Both the position numbers and the translations under genes were made by a program. Positions 41,987-50,496 of a stretch of DNA of 62,758 nucleotides are shown here, piece by piece. Origin of the DNA: Caulobacter sp. (lineage in GTDB: Bacteria > Pseudomonadota > Alphaproteobacteria > Caulobacterales > Caulobacteraceae); contig JAHBYC010000002.1 of assembly GCA_019636175.1 (NCBI GenBank), positions 1 through 62,758 of the forward strand, written 5' to 3'. The notes beneath the pieces were generated by a model. It was not told the origin of the DNA, searched no databases, and saw only the letters and a program-made list of their open reading frames with translations. Every line of letters starts with the position of its first letter. The stretch's first letter is position 1.

Positions 41987-43675
41987 CTAGAGGCCTCCCT
42001 GTTGCAGCAGATCCGCCGCGTGGTTCGCCGCCCGGGCGGAAAGGGCCATGTAGGTCAGCGAGGGGTTCATCGAGGCGCTGGAGGTCATCGCCGCGCCGTC
42101 GGAAATGAAAAGGTTGGGAACCTCGTGGGCCTGGCCCCAGCCGTTGAGCACCGAGGTCGCCGGATCACGACCCATGCGGGCGGTTCCCATCTCATGGATG
42201 CGGTCGCCGGGCGGGGTCAGCTGTTCGCCGGCCTCCTCCCAGGGCGTGATGTCGACACAGCCGGCCGCTTGCAGCATCTCCGAGGCGTCGCGCGCGGCGG
42301 CCCGCATCATGGCGTATTCATTGGGCCCGTGGCCGGCGTCGATGACCGGCACCGGAAGCCCCCAACTGTCCAGGCGAGCGGTCGACAGGGTCACCCGGTT
42401 GTCGGGATCGGGCAGCACCTCGCCGAAGGGCATCAGGGAGAAGTTCCAGACCGTGGCGCTGTCGCCGTCGACCGCCAGTCCGTTGACCACCGACTCCGCG
42501 CGCCGCGACCGGGCGGCGGCGCCCTGCATGCCGAAGCCGCGCAGATAGGGTTTGTCGGTCTCGGTGATGTTGGCGTAGCGCGGGACGTAGACCCCGGTGG
42601 GCCGGTCGGCCTGGTAGGGAACCTCCATGAACCCCGGCACCCTGCCGACGATGGGCTTGCTGCTGACATGGTCCATCAGGTTGCGGCCGACCTGGTCGCT
42701 GCCGTTGGCCAGGCCGCGCGGAAAGGCGTCGGATCGCGAGTTCAAGAGGATGGCCGCGGAGTTGATCGCCGAGGCGTTGAGAAACACCAGCCGCGCCTCG
42801 AAGGTCTCGCCCAGCCTGTTCTCGCGGCCGACGGTGCGCACGCCGGTGACCCGGCCCGTTGCCGGATCATGGACGACGCTGGCGACCACCCGGTCGGTCA
42901 GAACGGTGAGGTTGCCGGTCGCGCGGGCCGCCGGGAGGGTGGCGGCGAGGGTCGAGAAGTAGCTGCCGAGCGGACAGCCGTGGTGACAGCGCATGTGCTG
43001 TTCGCAGCGCTTGCGACCGACGTCCATCTGCGGCTTGGCCACCCGGCTGAGATTGGCGACCCGTCCCATGATCATCCGCCGGGTCGGGAAATCGGCCTCG
43101 ATCCGGGCCTTGGCGGCCAGCTCGACATCGTTGAAGGCGAAGGGCGGCAGGAAGTCTCCGTCGGGAAGCTGTTCCAGACCGTCATAGTCGCCGCTGATGC
43201 CGGCGAAGGCCTCGACATGGTCGTACCAGGGCTCAAGGTCTTCATAGCGGATCGGCCAGTCGACGCCGTGGCCGTCCTGCAGGTTTGAGACGAAGTCCTG
43301 CGGCGCCCAGCGATAGGACTGCCGCGCCCAGGTCAGGGAGCGTCCGCCCAGATGATAGCCGCGGATCCAGCGGTAGGGCCGGCCGGGGACGGTCTCATAG
43401 GGGTGATCGTGGTCGCTGGCCCAGAAGGCGCGGTTGGAGTTGAACAGGGCGTAGGAGACCCCGACGTGATAGGGGTAGTGCAGGTCGCGCTCTTCCTGCG
43501 GAATCTGATCATCCCTTCGGCGCAGGGTGGCGGCCAGATCGTGGCTGTAGCCAGGCCCGTGCTCCACCTCTGGACCGCGTTCCAGCAGCAGGACCTTGAG
43601 GCCCCGCTCGCAGAGCTCCTTGGCGACCCAGCCGCCGCTGATCCCGGACCCGACAACGATAGCGTCGAACATCAT
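41987..43675 (-). CDS. GMC-family FAD oxidoreductase (glycoside 3-dehydrogenase-like)
   Basis: 562 residues. The N-terminal FAD-binding motif is IVVGSGISGGWVAKELCERG with LLLERG after it. The family block YRWIRGYHLGGRSLTWARQS and the C-terminal IHEMGTARMGRDPATSVLNG and NLFISDGAAMTSSASMNPSL match the large subunit type of gluconate 2-dehydrogenase and glucoside 3-dehydrogenase. These flavoproteins oxidise a sugar hydroxyl, often C3 of a glycoside. It overlaps the upstream TIM-barrel gene by 4 bases (ATGA). The Tat-exported small subunit and cytochrome c that often accompany such enzymes are not in the operon, and there is no signal peptide here. Confidence 0.88.
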   Translation of the reverse strand: MMFDAIVVGSGISGGWVAKELCERGLKVLLLERGPEVEHGPGYSHDLAATLRRRDDQIPQEERDLHYPYHVGVSYALFNSNRAFWASDHDHPYETVPGRPYRWIRGYHLGGRSLTWARQSYRWAPQDFVSNLQDGHGVDWPIRYEDLEPWYDHVEAFAGISGDYDGLEQLPDGDFLPPFAFNDVELAAKARIEADFPTRRMIMGRVANLSRVAKPQMDVGRKRCEQHMRCHHGCPLGSYFSTLAATLPAARATGNLTVLTDRVVASVVHDPATGRVTGVRTVGRENRLGETFEARLVFLNASAINSAAILLNSRSDAFPRGLANGSDQVGRNLMDHVSSKPIVGRVPGFMEVPYQADRPTGVYVPRYANITETDKPYLRGFGMQGAAARSRRAESVVNGLAVDGDSATVWNFSLMPFGEVLPDPDNRVTLSTARLDSWGLPVPVIDAGHGPNEYAMMRAAARDASEMLQAAGCVDITPWEEAGEQLTPPGDRIHEMGTARMGRDPATSVLNGWGQAHEVPNLFISDGAAMTSSASMNPSLTYMALSARAANHAADLLQQGGL

Positions 43676-44454
43676 GCAGCCTCTGTGGATCGCGGGGGAT
43701 CGGCGAACTGGTTGATCGCCGACCGGAGCGCCGCGACGGGCTCGCCGCGCGGCACGAATTCATGGCCTACCCAGTTCTGGTAGCCCAGATGACGCAGCAG
43801 TCCGGCGATGGCCGGCCAGTTGATTTCCTGCCGGTTGTCGAGGTCGCGCCGCCCGGGCGCACCGGCGGTATGGACATGGCCGATCAGGTCGAAGTGCGCC
43901 TGGATCGTGCGGCTCAGATCGCCTTCCATCAGCTGCATGTGATAGCCGTCGTAGAGCAGCCGCAGGGCCGGGGAATCGACGCCCCGGACGATGCCGGCGC
44001 CAAAGGCGGTGCGGTCGCACTGGTGACCCGGATGGTCGACCTTGCTGTTGAGAAGCTCCAGCAGGAGCCGCACACCGGCCCCCTCCGCATGGGCGACAAC
44101 GGGGGCCAGCCCCTCGATACAGGCCGCGATCGCCGGCTCGTCGGCCCCGTCGCCAAAGCGGTCGCCGGAAAAGACGATCACCGCCTCGACGCCCCCCTCC
44201 GCCGCGGCATCGATATTGCGGCGAACCTCGTCGGTGAGGGCGGCATGCCGCGAGGGGTCGTTGAACCCCTGCTCCAGCTTGTGACCGGTCAGGGTGACCA
44301 GCGACAGTCCGGCGTCGCGGGCGAGGGGCCAGAGCGGCCGGGGCAGCATCTCGACGCCCTGGGCGCCGGCGACCGCCGCCGCCCGCAAAAGGGTCTCAGG
44401 CTCGATCTCGCGGCCGAGGGTGAAGGACCACCAGGCGAAGCTTTGCCGGATCAT
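43672..44454 (-). CDS. Hydroxypyruvate isomerase-like TIM barrel
   Basis: About 260 residues. It begins IRQSFAWWSFTLGREIEPET. The metal-site segments are LLLELLNSKVDHPGHQCDRT, LRLLYDGYHMQLMEGDLSRT and IGHVHTAGAPGRRDLDNRQE, ending in WVGHEFVPRGEPVAAL. This is the pattern of the Hyi branch of the xylose-isomerase-like superfamily. ATG at 44454 overlaps the stop of the Gfo/Idh/MocA gene (ATGA), and its own stop overlaps the GMC gene. The longer open frame to 44787 runs inside the upstream gene and is rejected. Within this operon it probably isomerises or cleaves an oxidised sugar rather than hydroxypyruvate. Confidence 0.85.
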   Translation of the reverse strand: MIRQSFAWWSFTLGREIEPETLLRAAAVAGAQGVEMLPRPLWPLARDAGLSLVTLTGHKLEQGFNDPSRHAALTDEVRRNIDAAAEGGVEAVIVFSGDRFGDGADEPAIAACIEGLAPVVAHAEGAGVRLLLELLNSKVDHPGHQCDRTAFGAGIVRGVDSPALRLLYDGYHMQLMEGDLSRTIQAHFDLIGHVHTAGAPGRRDLDNRQEINWPAIAGLLRHLGYQNWVGHEFVPRGEPVAALRSAINQFADPPRSTEAA

Positions 44455-45599
44455 GCCTGGTCCTCGCCGAGCGACATCCAGCGACCGTCCGCAGCGGCGC
44501 TGCGCACCGCCGCCTCGATGAACCTCACCCCCTCGACCCCCGCCTCGACGCCGGGCAGGCTGTCGGCGATGGCCGGGATCGGGCGCCCGGCCTTGTGGGC
44601 GGCGATAAGGTCGGCGGCGTCGGCATAGATCCGGGCGAAGCCTTCGAGATAGCCCTCGGGATGTCCGGCCGGAATTCGCGTTGCCGCCAGGGCGGCGGCG
44701 GACAGGTCGGGCCCGCCCCGCCGCAACAGCCGCGGCGCCTCGCCCAGCGGCGTGAACCTCAGCATGTCGGGATCTTCCTGCGCCCATTCGAGGCCGCCGG
44801 TTTCGCCGTAGACCCTGAGCCTCAACCCGTTGGCCGCGCCGACCGCCACCTGGCTGGCCCAGAGCTGTCCGCGCGCGCCGCCGGTCCAGCGCAGGCGCAG
44901 CTGGACGTCATCATCCAGCCGCCGTCCGGCGACGAACCGCGAGGTCTCGGCGCTGATCTGGCTGGCCGGCTCGCCGACCACGAAGGTCGCCAGATGGTAG
45001 GCGTGGGTGGCGATGTCGCCCAGGGCGCCGCCCGGCCCCGCCTGGGCGGGATCGCCGCGCCAGTCGGCCTGCTTGTTGCCCGGCAGGGCTGTGGCCAGCC
45101 AGTCCTGGGCGTATTCGGCCTGCACCACCCGGACAGCCCCGAGCGCGCCGTCGGCCACCATGGCCCGCATCTGCCGGACCATGGCGTAGCCGCTGTAGTT
45201 ATGGGTCAGGACGAAGGGGGTTCGCGTCCGCGCGACCGTCTGTTGCAGGTCCAGCGCCTCCGCCAGACCGGTCGTCAGCGGCTTGTCACAGATCACCGCG
45301 ATCCCGGCCTCGAGAAAGGCGCGCGCGGGTTCGTGGTGCAGGTGATTGGGCGTGACGATCGCCACCGCGTCGATCCGGTCGGGCCGGGCCGCCTCGTCCC
45401 GGGCCATCGACGGCCAGTCGCCGTAGCAGCGCCCGTCATCCAGCCCCAGGTTTCGACCGAAGGCCCGCGAGCGTTCGGGATCGCTGCTGAAGGCGCCGGC
45501 GACCAGGGTCCAGCGGTCATCCAGCCGTGCGGCCATGCGATGCACGCCGCCAATGAAGGCGCCCTCGCCGCCCCCGATCATGCCTAGCGACAGGCGCAT
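44451..45599 (-). CDS. Gfo/Idh/MocA family NAD(P)-dependent oxidoreductase
   Basis: 382 residues. The N-terminal Rossmann fold shows LGMIGGGEGAFIGGVHRMAA, the VAIVTPNHLHHEPARAFLEA segment and the active-site CDKPLTTGLAEALDLQQT (the usual EKP is DKP here). The C-terminal domain has the conserved GALGDIATHAYHLATFVVGE with catalytic His. Such enzymes oxidise or reduce a sugar C3 or C2 position, and members are known in oxidative deglycosylation pathways (DgpA/CarA type). It starts 1 base after the stop of the first TIM-barrel gene and overlaps the next gene by 4 bases. Confidence 0.92.
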   Translation of the reverse strand: MRLSLGMIGGGEGAFIGGVHRMAARLDDRWTLVAGAFSSDPERSRAFGRNLGLDDGRCYGDWPSMARDEAARPDRIDAVAIVTPNHLHHEPARAFLEAGIAVICDKPLTTGLAEALDLQQTVARTRTPFVLTHNYSGYAMVRQMRAMVADGALGAVRVVQAEYAQDWLATALPGNKQADWRGDPAQAGPGGALGDIATHAYHLATFVVGEPASQISAETSRFVAGRRLDDDVQLRLRWTGGARGQLWASQVAVGAANGLRLRVYGETGGLEWAQEDPDMLRFTPLGEAPRLLRRGGPDLSAAALAATRIPAGHPEGYLEGFARIYADAADLIAAHKAGRPIPAIADSLPGVEAGVEGVRFIEAAVRSAAADGRWMSLGEDQA

Positions 45600-45600
45600 G

Positions 45601-46650
45601 TCAGCGATCGAGGCCCAGCATCCGGCGGTTGGCCGCCGCGTCGACGCCGGTGGCCGCGAAATCGTCGAAGCTCTTGCCGGTCACCTTGATGATGTGATCG
45701 CGGATGAAGGGCGCGCCTTCCCGGGCGCCGTCGGCCGGATCCTTCAGCGCGCACTCCCATTCGAGCACCGCCCAGCCGTCGTAGCCGTAGCGGGCGAACT
45801 TGGAGAAGATCGCCTTGAAATCGATCTGGCCGTCGCCCGGCGAGCGGAACCGGCCCGCCCGTTCCTTCCACGGCGCGTAGCCGCTGTAGACGCCCTGCCG
45901 ACCGGTGGGTCGGAACTCGGCGTCCTTGACGTGAAACATGCGGATGCGCTCGTGATACAGATCGATGTACTCGAGGTAGTCGAGCTGCTGCAGCAGGAAG
46001 TGGCTGGGGTCGTAGAGCAGGCAGGCTCGGGGGTGGTGATCCACCCGATCCCAGAACATCTCGACCGTCGTCCCGTCGAACAGATCCTCGCTGGGATGGA
46101 TTTCGTAGCAGAGGTCGACTCCCGCCTCGTCAAAGGCGTCGAGGATCGGCCGCCAGCGCCGGCCCAGTTCGTCAAACGCCTCCTCGACCAGCCCCGCCGG
46201 TCGCTGGGGATAGGGATAGAGATAGGGCCAGGCCAGGGAGCCGGAGAAGGTGGCGTGGGCGTTCAGCCCCATGCGCCGGGACGCCCTGGCGCCCAGCATG
46301 ACCTGCTCCACCGCCCAGGCCTGACGCGCGGCCGGGTTGCCGCGCACCCGCGCCGGCGCCGCGCCGTCGAACATCTCGTCATAGGCAGGATGCACCGCGA
46401 CCAGCTGGCCCTGCATATGGGTCGACAGTTCAGAAACCTCGAGCCCGACCGCGGCCAGAACGCCCTTCACCTCGTCGCAATAGGCGTCGCTCTCGGCCGC
46501 CAGGCCCAGGTCGAACAGCCGCCGGTCCCAGGTCGGGATCTGCAGGCCCTCATAGCCGTAGTCGGCGGCCCAGCGGGCGATGGACTCGAGGCTGTTGAAC
46601 GGCGCCTCATCGCCCGCGAACTGCGCCAGGAATATCGCCGGGCCCTTCAT
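45601..46650 (-). CDS. Sugar phosphate isomerase/epimerase-like TIM barrel (first gene of operon)
   Basis: About 349 residues, longer than the other two barrels in the operon. Marks: AIFLAQFAGDEAPFNSLESI, DYGYEGLQIPTWDRRLFDL, VDLCYEIHPSEDLFDGTTVE, ACLLYDPSHFLLQQLDYLEY and IRMFHVKDAEFRPTGRQGVY, with GYDGWAVLEWECALKDPADG near the end. These carry the usual Glu/Asp/His metal ligands. The start ATG at 46650 follows GGGAGGG. It opens a five-gene operon in which all junctions overlap or are within 5 bases. The role is probably a keto-sugar isomerase/epimerase or lyase; the substrate is not known. Confidence 0.87.
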   Translation of the reverse strand: MKGPAIFLAQFAGDEAPFNSLESIARWAADYGYEGLQIPTWDRRLFDLGLAAESDAYCDEVKGVLAAVGLEVSELSTHMQGQLVAVHPAYDEMFDGAAPARVRGNPAARQAWAVEQVMLGARASRRMGLNAHATFSGSLAWPYLYPYPQRPAGLVEEAFDELGRRWRPILDAFDEAGVDLCYEIHPSEDLFDGTTVEMFWDRVDHHPRACLLYDPSHFLLQQLDYLEYIDLYHERIRMFHVKDAEFRPTGRQGVYSGYAPWKERAGRFRSPGDGQIDFKAIFSKFARYGYDGWAVLEWECALKDPADGAREGAPFIRDHIIKVTGKSFDDFAATGVDAAANRRMLGLDR

Positions 46651-46694
46651 GCATCCCTCCCTTGGCGAGCCGCCTGCATCGGGCGACCCGTTCC

Positions 46695-46706
46695 CTGTTT
46701 GAACAG
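46695..46706. promoter_or_regulatory. CTGTT-TG-AACAG dyad upstream of the sugar operon
   Basis: Imperfect 12-base palindrome, 45-56 bases before the first start codon of the five-gene operon. GCTAGC on the minus strand next to it (about 46709-46714) loosely resembles a Caulobacter -10 element. Evidence is weak but this is the only dyad in the operon's upstream gap (46651-46768). Confidence 0.3.
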
Positions 46707-46768
46707 AAGCTAGCATGGGCCGGCCCGTTGGCGAGCGGCCGCCAGAGGTTTTTGTCGGCGCCTGACCG

Positions 46769-47641
46769 TCAGCCGTTCGGCGCCAGTCCGCCGACCGGGA
46801 AGACCGGCTCGTCGAGACCTTGCAGGGCGGGGCTGGCGTCGGCCTGATCGAAGCCGCTCATGATCCGCGCGAACCGCTCCTGCACGGCGACCCGCATGCC
46901 GGGATGGGTGAAGATGTAGCGTTCGTTGTTGCGGATCGCCTCAAGCACGCGAAGCCCGACCCGGTCGGGATCGATGCCGTTCTGGACAAATTCCGACGCC
47001 ACCAGATTTTCCGGCGAGTCCGGCCCGCCGAATTCGTCGGTTCGATTTCGCCGGCTGCGGTCAATGTTGGTTTTCACGAACCCGGGACACAGCACACCGA
47101 CGCCGATATTGTCCGCCGCCAGCTGCCCGGCCCAACCCTCGGACAGGGCGACCACCGCGAACTTGCTGGCGTTGTAGGGCTCCATCCCCGGCGGCGAGAG
47201 CATGCCGGCCATCGAGGCGGTGTTGACCACATAGCCCCCTTCGCCATGGGCGCGCAGATGCGGCAGGAAGGTCTCCATGCCGTAGACCACCCCCATCAGG
47301 TTGACCCGCATCACCCAGTCCCAGTCGGACGCGGCGACCTGGTCGATGGGGCCGCCGGCGCCGACCCCGGCGTTGTTGCAGAGCACATGGACCTTGCCGA
47401 AGGTCTCGATGGTCTTGTCCGCCGCCGTCTGCAGGGCCGCGCGATGGGCGACGTCGCAGAGCACGCCGGCGGCGCGGATTTGCCGTTCCTCCAGGCTCCT
47501 GACCGCCTCGGCCAGGGCCATCTCCTCGATGTCGGCCAGCATCACCGACATGCCCGCCGCACCGAACGCACGGGCCATGGCCAGGCCGATGCCGCTGGCG
47601 CCGCCGGTGATGAAGGCGGTCTTGCCGCTGACGTCCTGCAT
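46769..47641 (-). CDS. SDR-family NAD(P)-dependent oxidoreductase
   Basis: 290 residues of the classical short-chain dehydrogenase type. TGxxxGxG is in TAFITGGASGIGLAMARAFG, NNAG in HVLCNNAGVGAGGPIDQVAA, catalytic Ser in VVNTASMAGMLSPPGMEPYN and YxxxK as PYNASKFAVVA. An acidic residue after the second strand (MLADIEEMAL) suggests NAD preference. The C-terminal extension AVQERFARIMSGFDQADASP resembles SDRs found in catabolic clusters. A TATAGT element at about 47710 on the minus strand with CTGACA 15 bases before it is a possible promoter. The substrate cannot be told. Confidence 0.92.
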   Translation of the reverse strand: MQDVSGKTAFITGGASGIGLAMARAFGAAGMSVMLADIEEMALAEAVRSLEERQIRAAGVLCDVAHRAALQTAADKTIETFGKVHVLCNNAGVGAGGPIDQVAASDWDWVMRVNLMGVVYGMETFLPHLRAHGEGGYVVNTASMAGMLSPPGMEPYNASKFAVVALSEGWAGQLAADNIGVGVLCPGFVKTNIDRSRRNRTDEFGGPDSPENLVASEFVQNGIDPDRVGLRVLEAIRNNERYIFTHPGMRVAVQERFARIMSGFDQADASPALQGLDEPVFPVGGLAPNG

Positions 47642-47767
47642 GTCGTTTCCCCCTGATTTTCTGGCGACGGGCCAGCCGTTGCGGCCGCGCCTTGTGTTGT
47701 GGGGACTATACAGGGGATCAGGACCTGTCAGCGGGAAAAGCGGGCCTATCGGCTGGTCGGGGCCCCA

Positions 47768-48829
47768 CTACGCCCGCAGGGTCGCCAGCGTTACGCGTTC
47801 TGTCCTGACCACGGCCCCCGCGTCGTCATGCAGCACCATGTCGACAGCACCCGCCTGCCAGTCGATGGCGACCGAGCCGAAGTTGGCTGGATAGAAGGCC
47901 GCCCCGAGCCGCCGGGCGTCGACTGGCCCAGGAGGGGTCCGCGCCGTTTCCGGCATCGGGAAGTTCAGGGAACTTGAGGTCATTTCCGTCAAGGGATAGG
48001 GCGCGCCGTCCTCACGGCGATAGACGGCGCCGAAATGGCTGTCGCCCGAGACAATGACGACGCCGCTTGCCGCCGTGCGGCCGATCAGAGCGAGCAGGCG
48101 GTCCTGCTCGGCGGGCCAGCGCGACCAGCATTCACCCACCGCCACCTCGCTCAGAACCGGGATGGACGAGGCGAGAACGCGCAGGTCGGCCGGCTCGGAG
48201 AGCGTCTCCTCCAGCCATTGCCATTGCGTAGCGCCGAGCATGGTTTCGGAGGTGCGGAAATACCGGGTGTCGAGCACAATCAGCTGCGTGCGCCGCCCGG
48301 GCGGGCCGGCCGCGGGCCGATGATAGACGCCCGGGCGGGAACTGCGGGGATCTTCAGCGGGAATCGCCCAGACCCGCTTGAACAGGGCTTCGCTCTGCAG
48401 ACGGGCGGGGAACTCCGCGCCGGCGTCATTCATGCCGTAGTCGTGGTCGTCCCAGGTGACCAGGACCGGGGTTGTCGCGCGCAGGGCGGCAAAGGGGGCG
48501 TCGGCGGCCAACGCGGCATAGGCCTCGCGCAATTCGATCAATTCGGGCCGACCGTTCTCCTCGCTCTGGTAGACGTTGTCGCCGATGTAGAGAAAGGCGT
48601 CCGGCGCCGTGGCGCGGATGGCGGTCCAGACGCCTGCCTTCTCGAACTGCGGCACATAGCAGGAGCCGAAACCGACGCGCGTCAGGACCCTGGCTTCGTC
48701 AAGCGGCGCCGAGGGCATTGCAGGCGGCTCGGGCAGAGACCCGGCCGTGGAGGGCGCGGCGCCGGCGCGGCCCACCCGCGCGGCGGCCACGGCCGCGCCG
48801 GCGAAAAGGGCGAGTTCGCGACGGTTCAT
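47768..48829 (-). CDS. PhoD-like alkaline phosphatase family protein (Tat signal)
   Basis: 353 residues. A twin-arginine-like signal (NRRELALFAGAAVAAARVGR) points to folded export. The metallophosphatase domain shows RVGFGSCYVPQFEKAGVWTA, FLYIGDNVYQSEENGR, LVTWDDHDYGMNDAGAEFP and VIVSGDSHFGAVYRREDGAP, the metal-binding Asp/Asn/His set of PhoD-type enzymes. These hydrolyse phosphodiesters or monoesters in the periplasm. No pho box was recognised upstream. The gap to the next gene upstream (48830-49127) contains an inverted repeat. Confidence 0.88.
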   Translation of the reverse strand: MNRRELALFAGAAVAAARVGRAGAAPSTAGSLPEPPAMPSAPLDEARVLTRVGFGSCYVPQFEKAGVWTAIRATAPDAFLYIGDNVYQSEENGRPELIELREAYAALAADAPFAALRATTPVLVTWDDHDYGMNDAGAEFPARLQSEALFKRVWAIPAEDPRSSRPGVYHRPAAGPPGRRTQLIVLDTRYFRTSETMLGATQWQWLEETLSEPADLRVLASSIPVLSEVAVGECWSRWPAEQDRLLALIGRTAASGVVIVSGDSHFGAVYRREDGAPYPLTEMTSSSLNFPMPETARTPPGPVDARRLGAAFYPANFGSVAIDWQAGAVDMVLHDDAGAVVRTERVTLATLRA

Positions 48830-49005
48830 GTCCGGCTTCCGAGGCGGCCGTGCGCCGCGCCTAAGCGTGACATTGCCCGCAATGGCGGCTCAACCCCGGT
48901 GAACCGCCCCTCGTCGCAAGGAGGCAGGCATTGGTCGCACAGAAATAATCCGGGCGGCGCAAACCTGGGCCAGGGCCAATCGATATTCAGTCCGGCTATC
49001 GAAAT

Positions 49006-49091
49006 CCGCTCTTCCCGGCGAAGGCCGGAAGCCGTTTTCGGGCGCTCGGTCGGCCGAACGCATGGACCCCGGCCTTCGCCTGGGAGAGCGG
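49006..49091. repeat. 23-base inverted repeat with 40-base loop
   Basis: The arm 49006-49028 (CCGCTCT ... GGCGAAGGCCGG) and the arm 49069-49091 are complementary at 21 of 23 positions. The word GGCGAAGGCCGG is common in intergenic repeats of GC-rich alphaproteobacteria. It lies between the nitroreductase stop and the PhoD-like gene, in a 298-base gap otherwise without features. Confidence 0.65.
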
Positions 49092-49127
49092 AATACGGCG
49101 GATCAATTCGCCAAATGTCGATCAGAC

Positions 49128-49805
49128 CTAATCATCAAAGCCGACGAACACCGCGGCCTCGTCGACCGACTTGCGCCTGGAGACCACCGCGTTGGCCGGG
49201 AAGCTGTCGTCCGGCCAGCCCATGGCGATGCAGATCATGATCACCTGGTCGTCGGGAATGCCCGCATGCTCGCGAACGACCGGCGACTGCATGATGCCCT
49301 GACTGTTGATCACGCAGCCCAGGCCCCGCGACCAGGCCGCGTTGACCAGGGCGTTGGCCACCGCCCCGCAATCGAAGGGGGCGATGTCGCCGCCGTGGAT
49401 CGCGCGGTCGTAGGTGACGACCACCGAAACCGGCGCGTCGAACTGTCGAAAGCCGCGCAGAACCCAGTCGAGCCGGGCCTCCTTGTCATGGCGCTCGATG
49501 CCCATGGCGCCGAACAGCTGCTTGGCGATCTCGATCTGCCGCTCGCGGTGGGGACCGGCGTATTCCCCGTGACTGCGGAATTCACGCGAGGACGGAACGC
49601 CCGCAAGATTGCGTTCGGTGTTGCCGGCGCGGATGCGATCCAGCGGCTCGCCGGCGACGACATAGAAGTTCCAGGGCTGGGTGTTCAGCGAGGACGGCGC
49701 CCGCATGGCCAGCTCAATGACGTCCTTGATCAGGGCCCTGGGCACCGGTTCGGGCTTGAAGCCGCGAATGCTGCGGCGTCCTTTGACGACATCGTCGAAC
49801 TTCAT
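49128..49805 (-). CDS. Nitroreductase family protein
   Basis: 225 residues, FMN-dependent NAD(P)H oxidoreductase fold. FMN-binding RRSIRGFKPEPVPRALIKDV and MRAPSSLNTQPWNFYVVAGE at the N-terminus, and GLGCVINSQGIMQSPVVREH plus VIMICIAMGWPDDSFPANAV towards the C-terminus, match the family. The substrate may be a nitroaromatic, quinone or enone. It is preceded on the same strand, 58 bases upstream, by a DsrE-like gene. Confidence 0.92.
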   Translation of the reverse strand: MKFDDVVKGRRSIRGFKPEPVPRALIKDVIELAMRAPSSLNTQPWNFYVVAGEPLDRIRAGNTERNLAGVPSSREFRSHGEYAGPHRERQIEIAKQLFGAMGIERHDKEARLDWVLRGFRQFDAPVSVVVTYDRAIHGGDIAPFDCGAVANALVNAAWSRGLGCVINSQGIMQSPVVREHAGIPDDQVIMICIAMGWPDDSFPANAVVSRRKSVDEAAVFVGFDD

Positions 49806-49863
49806 GGTCGGGCTGCTCCTCGCCGCCTGGATGGGATGGAATACAGGGGGGCTATCGCGACCC

Positions 49864-50397
49864 CTAGAACGGGTTGAGGGTGTAGCCTTCCTGCTGCAGC
49901 AGGGCGTGGGCGGTCATCGCCGACAGGGCCAGATGGACGCCCGGCAACAGGTCGTCCTTGTCGATGCCGAAGGCCGCCGCGCTCTGGCCGCAGACGTAGA
50001 TCCGCACCCCGTGAGCCACCAGCGCCGCGACCAGACCGGCGTTGGGATTGGTCTTGCCCTCCTCCGGCTTGAGCAGGTCGCGAACGGCGGGACCGTGGAC
50101 GACGATGGCCAGCTGGATGTTCTCTTCCGGCACGCCGGCCGCGACCTGCAGGTTGATGAAACGGGCGGCCGATTCCACGCCCTTGTTCAGGGCGCCGTCC
50201 TCGGCGCCCTTGGAGACATCGAAGGCGATCTTGAACTCGACGCCTTCGGGCAGGGGATCGGCGCCGGGGACCGGGGCGATCTGGCCATAGTCGGGGATGG
50301 CCGTGCCGGGACCAAAGCGGCTCATGTCCTGGGCGGCGGCGGGGATGGCGATCAGGGCCAGGGCCGCGACCAGCGGCAGGGGACGAAACAGGGACAT
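49864..50397 (-). CDS. Exported DsrE-family protein
   Basis: About 177 residues. A signal peptide (LFRPLPLVAALALIAIPAAA) is followed by a DsrE-like domain: VEFKIAFDVSKGAEDGALNK, IQLAIVVHGPAVRDLL and the Cys-bearing VRIYVCGQSAAAFGIDKDDL, ending in a helix with HALLQQEGY. DsrE proteins carry or sense sulfur on a conserved Cys; the periplasmic versions have no assigned role. The ATG at 50397 starts the signal; the frame is open to 50439. The gene precedes the nitroreductase on the same strand. Confidence 0.82.
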   Translation of the reverse strand: MSLFRPLPLVAALALIAIPAAAQDMSRFGPGTAIPDYGQIAPVPGADPLPEGVEFKIAFDVSKGAEDGALNKGVESAARFINLQVAAGVPEENIQLAIVVHGPAVRDLLKPEEGKTNPNAGLVAALVAHGVRIYVCGQSAAAFGIDKDDLLPGVHLALSAMTAHALLQQEGYTLNPF

Positions 50398-50496
50398 CGG
50401 CGGGCCTTTCACGGGGTTGACCTGGACATTTTGCAGCATCAGGCGGTCAGGCGAAGGGCGGAAATTCGCCTCATCGCCTGCAGCGAACCGGTTCGC

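Noticed and set aside
47768-48829. Phosphate-starvation (pho box) control of the PhoD-like gene
   Set aside because: No repeated CTGTCAT-like direct repeats were found upstream; phosphatase regulation remains open.
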